From Solibacillus sp045640265 (GTDB taxonomy: Bacteria; Bacillota; Bacilli; Bacillales_A; Planococcaceae): a stretch of 15,724 bases of DNA. The stretch spans positions 1-15,724 of the forward strand of contig JAZUES010000184.1 of NCBI GenBank assembly GCA_045640265.1. The letters run 5' to 3'. The stretch's first letter is position 1, and each line of letters opens with the position of its first letter. The translations under genes were made by a program, and so were the position numbers. Below the pieces are notes generated by a model, which was not told where the DNA came from, searched no databases, and worked only from the letters and a program-made list of their open reading frames with translations. Below, one piece after another: positions 14,028 through 15,724 of the stretch.

Positions 14028-14708
14028 GTGACGATAAGAAACTGGGTTAAATTCGCTTTTTGGGCGTTATTAATTGGCGGTATCGTAAATGCAGTGGCTT
14101 CGTTAATTATTCGTTGGGACTTTTACCAACCATATTTAGCGAATGGAGAAATTGTTGAATTTTTAGCTGCATTCGTATGGAATATTGTTTTAGGGATGAC
14201 AATGAGTGTAATGGCACAAGCAGGTTTTTTTGCTTATTTAACATTGCACCAAGTAGGCGTTAATATTTTTAAATCGTTAACACTTTGGAATTGGGTGCAG
14301 ACATTATTAATTATTATCGTGCTTGTAGATATAATTGTTTTCCGATTTGCTCCTGGTGCAGATAAAGCGACAGATTGGATCGGCTATGGCTTTTTATTAG
14401 TTGTATTAGTTGGTTCGGCAATTGCCACAGCCATTAAAAAAATTAAGATGACAAAAAAACCGCATGTACTCGTTTCAACTATTTTCTTTATGATTGTAGT
14501 CACATCATTAGAGTGGATTATTGCATTAATGGGTCGACAAGATAATATTGATATATATGTTGCCTTATTATTATTCCCACTTGTTGCGGTAAATGCATAC
14601 CAAATTTTAATGCTGCCAAAATATAATTCACAATCAGAAGCAGATCGAAAAAGGTTAGAAGAACGTCGTAAAGCGCGAAAAGAATTAGCTAAAACGGCAA
14701 AAGCATAA
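14028..14708 (+). CDS. kbaA: KinB-signalling pathway activation protein KbaA
   Basis: KbaA is an integral membrane protein needed for activation of the sporulation kinase KinB in B. subtilis; its biochemical role is not settled. The 226-residue product has about six hydrophobic segments (8-28, 43-72, 84-106, 117-136, 147-168, 175-196) and a highly charged C-terminal helix (200-226, SEADRKRLEERRKARKELAK), probably cytoplasmic. The N-terminus MTIRNWVKFAFWALLIGG fits the family. I chose GTG 14028 because GGAGGA (14013-14018) is correctly spaced; TTG 14022 in the same frame is too close. It is longer than the ~198 residues of B. subtilis KbaA, mainly at the charged tail. Confidence 0.9.
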   Translation: MTIRNWVKFAFWALLIGGIVNAVASLIIRWDFYQPYLANGEIVEFLAAFVWNIVLGMTMSVMAQAGFFAYLTLHQVGVNIFKSLTLWNWVQTLLIIIVLVDIIVFRFAPGADKATDWIGYGFLLVVLVGSAIATAIKKIKMTKKPHVLVSTIFFMIVVTSLEWIIALMGRQDNIDIYVALLLFPLVAVNAYQILMLPKYNSQSEADRKRLEERRKARKELAKTAKA

Positions 14709-14710
14709 TA

Positions 14711-14756
14711 ATAAGTAATGGCCATTCAAAAGAATTCTTGAATGGCCATCTTATTT
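14711..14756. terminator. Terminator between convergent kbaA and NodB-like gene
   Basis: ATGGCCATTCAA and TTGAATGGCCAT form a perfect 12-bp stem (14718-14729 with 14738-14749), extended outward by ATAAG/CTTAT. The downstream T content is modest (CTTATTTGT), but the stem is strong and symmetrical, so it likely stops transcription from both sides. Confidence 0.75.
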
Positions 14757-14801
14757 GTACTATTCGCTTTTATATTCTTATTGTGACTGATGTTGCACTT
14801 T

Positions 14802-15446
14802 TTAAGGATATCGCTTCGTTGAAATTGTGTAACCAAATATATTTTCCTCTATAGAGATAAATGGATGTTGCTTTATAAATTCATTAATAGATTCAAAAGA
14901 AATACTTTGCCCTCGATGTAATGGGATACTAACGAATTCACCATCTGATAATTGTAAGTTTGGTGCCGTAATAGATATAGATGGAGCAATAGTATTAATT
15001 CCACGGTCATGTAATGTTTTTTGAAGCTCAGGCGTTAGATTATAATCTGTTGTTGCAAACCAAAGAGGCAATTGATTGAATGTACTTTGAAATTGAGCAA
15101 GTTGTTTTTCTAGTAAAGTTCTATCTTCATACTGCTCATTCGGTGAACCAAGGAGACCTACTTCGATATTCAGTTCGATTAGCTGCTTTACTATTTCTGG
15201 ACTTCTCATTATCCAATCACTTTCTAATAAAAATAGAGGGTAAGGCTCGCGAAGAGTAGTAATCCAATCTGATAAACCTTGATGCGAATAGCTAAGTTCA
15301 ACGATTAAACTATGACCATAATGACCTTTTGTAATAATGGCAGGGGATTCTGTCATTTGAAAAGTAGAAATGCTGCGATCCTTTCCTTCAAAGTAGAAAA
15401 AGACCAAAAACAGACATAAAAGTAGTGATACCAACGTTTTTAACAT
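14802..15446 (-). CDS. Membrane-anchored protein with degenerate NodB (deacetylase-like) fold
   Basis: I do not recognise this 214-residue protein as a named family. It starts with a hydrophobic anchor (residues 3-19). The rest follows the segment order of polysaccharide deacetylases: HSLIVELSYSHQG (46-57) where VALTFDDG is usual, then PLFLLESDWIMRSPEIVKQL (70-89) where TFFLIG...PELVK is usual, then IEVGLLGSPNE (94-104) where HEIGNHSYTHP is usual, and LPLWFATTDYNLTPEL (126-141) where FRPPYG is usual. Thus the catalytic Asp pair, the metal His pair and the Arg-Pro-Pro motif are all absent. In B. subtilis this locus, between kbaA and an rRNA operon, holds pdaB, a spore cortex deacetylase homologue. 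I infer a pseudoenzyme or binding protein descended from it. I chose ATG 15446 for the AAGGTGG site just upstream. Confidence 0.7.
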   Translation of the reverse strand: MLKTLVSLLLCLFLVFFYFEGKDRSISTFQMTESPAIITKGHYGHSLIVELSYSHQGLSDWITTLREPYPLFLLESDWIMRSPEIVKQLIELNIEVGLLGSPNEQYEDRTLLEKQLAQFQSTFNQLPLWFATTDYNLTPELQKTLHDRGINTIAPSISITAPNLQLSDGEFVSIPLHRGQSISFESINEFIKQHPFISIEENIFGYTISTKRYP

Positions 15447-15517
15447 AATATATACCCACCTTCTGATAGATTTAAACACAAGTAATGAATTTCTTTAAAA
15501 AAACTTATGAAAAAGTG

Positions 15518-15547
15518 TTGACGGATATAACAACACGGTGGTATTAT
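15518..15547 (+). promoter_or_regulatory. rRNA operon promoter with UP-like tract
   Basis: TTGACG (15518-15523) and TATTAT (15542-15547) lie 18 bases apart, each with five of six matches. The ~25 bases before the -35 are almost pure A/T with A and T runs (15487-15514), as in UP elements bound by the alpha C-terminal domain. The predicted start at about 15554 is a G, which fits GTP-sensing rRNA promoters of Bacillales. Confidence 0.75.
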
Positions 15548-15591
15548 AAGTAAGTCGCCAAGAGATATTGCGACAAACGAAATAAAATGAA

Positions 15592-15607
15592 CCTTGAAAA
15601 CTGAACA
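15592..15607 (+). promoter_or_regulatory. rRNA leader boxA-type antitermination site
   Basis: CCTTGAAAACTGAACA is the boxA-containing sequence repeated in Bacillales rRNA leaders and 16S-23S spacers. NusB/NusE binding there makes rRNA transcription resistant to premature termination. Confidence 0.7.
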
Positions 15608-15627
15608 AGCAACGTTAATGAAACAAA

Positions 15628-15671
15628 GCTTCTTAAATGAAGCAAAAATAGATATCAACTTTTAGTTGATA
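15628..15671 (+). other. Pre-16S leader hairpins
   Basis: Two hairpins precede mature 16S: GCTTC/GAAGC (15628-15643) and a perfect 8-bp TATCAACT/AGTTGATA with a TTT loop (15653-15671). They probably belong to the leader fold that assists 16S processing. Confidence 0.45.
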
Positions 15672-15704
15672 CGCTAGCAAAGCAAATGAGCTTTCAAACT
15701 AACT

Positions 15705-15724
15705 TTTATGGAGAGTTTGATCCT
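15705..15724 (+). rRNA. 16S ribosomal RNA, 5' end only
   Basis: GGAGAGTTTGATCCT at 15710-15724 is the conserved start of bacterial 16S rRNA (the 27F primer site region). The gene runs off the window. The mature 5' end is placed at about 15705 by analogy with Bacillus and is uncertain by a few bases. Confidence 0.93.

Noticed and set aside
13817..14050. Plus-strand 77-residue open frame across the gerD-kbaA spacer
   Set aside because: It lies antisense to the gerD start and over a promoter region, has no ribosome site or recognisable protein features, and is best explained as chance.
14802..15446. Functional PdaB polysaccharide deacetylase
   Set aside because: The locus is right, but the catalytic TFDDG, HxxxH and RPPYG motifs are all missing.

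Overview
The window is a low-GC Gram-positive chromosome segment. It most likely comes from a spore-forming member of the Bacillales near Lysinibacillus, Solibacillus or related Planococcaceae. The evidence is the gene order from the end of the ribosomal-protein superoperon to an rRNA operon (rpmJ-rpsM-rpsK-rpoA-rplQ-ecfA1-ecfA2-ecfT-truA-rplM-rpsI-...-cwlD-salA-gerD-kbaA-...-16S), which is that of Bacillus subtilis as I recall it. AT-rich codon use, strong AGGAGG-type ribosome sites and the sporulation/germination genes agree. The genus is inference.

Layout. Bases 1-2490 hold the end of the ribosomal superoperon (S13, S11, RNA polymerase alpha, L17), closed by a strong intrinsic terminator. 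A gene-free stretch (2491-2946) carries several long inverted repeats, two of them followed by T-rich tracts, and looks like an uncharacterised structured leader or small RNA. Bases 2947-6191 encode the general energising module of ECF vitamin/metal importers (two ATPases plus EcfT) and tRNA pseudouridine synthase TruA, in one overlapping or closely spaced operon. Bases 6296-7350 are the L13-S9 operon with its own promoter, a recognisable L13-type leader and a terminator.

Bases 7400-11360 hold a three-gene cassette: a small Arg-rich protein and a heterodimeric YfiB/YfiC-type ABC exporter. It sits between rpsI and cwlD, where B. subtilis has ybaJ. A perfect inverted repeat lies at its presumed transcription start. 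Bases 11314-14756 hold the sporulation block: cwlD (spore cortex amidase), salA (a cysteine-free Mrp/ApbC-like ATPase), gerD on the minus strand (germination lipoprotein) and kbaA (KinB pathway activation). A minus-strand gene (14802-15446) then occupies the place where B. subtilis has the cortex deacetylase pdaB. It encodes a membrane-anchored protein with what looks like a NodB deacetylase fold lacking every catalytic motif. The window ends in an rRNA promoter with UP-like tract, boxA-type antiterminator and the first ~20 bases of 16S rRNA.

Most of the window is conserved housekeeping sequence. The parts least explained by known families are the 2.5-2.95 kb structured intergenic region, the regulated exporter cassette, the cwlD ribosome site embedded in an upstream terminator hairpin, and the degenerate deacetylase-like protein. 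No tRNA, CRISPR array, insertion sequence or phage gene was seen.
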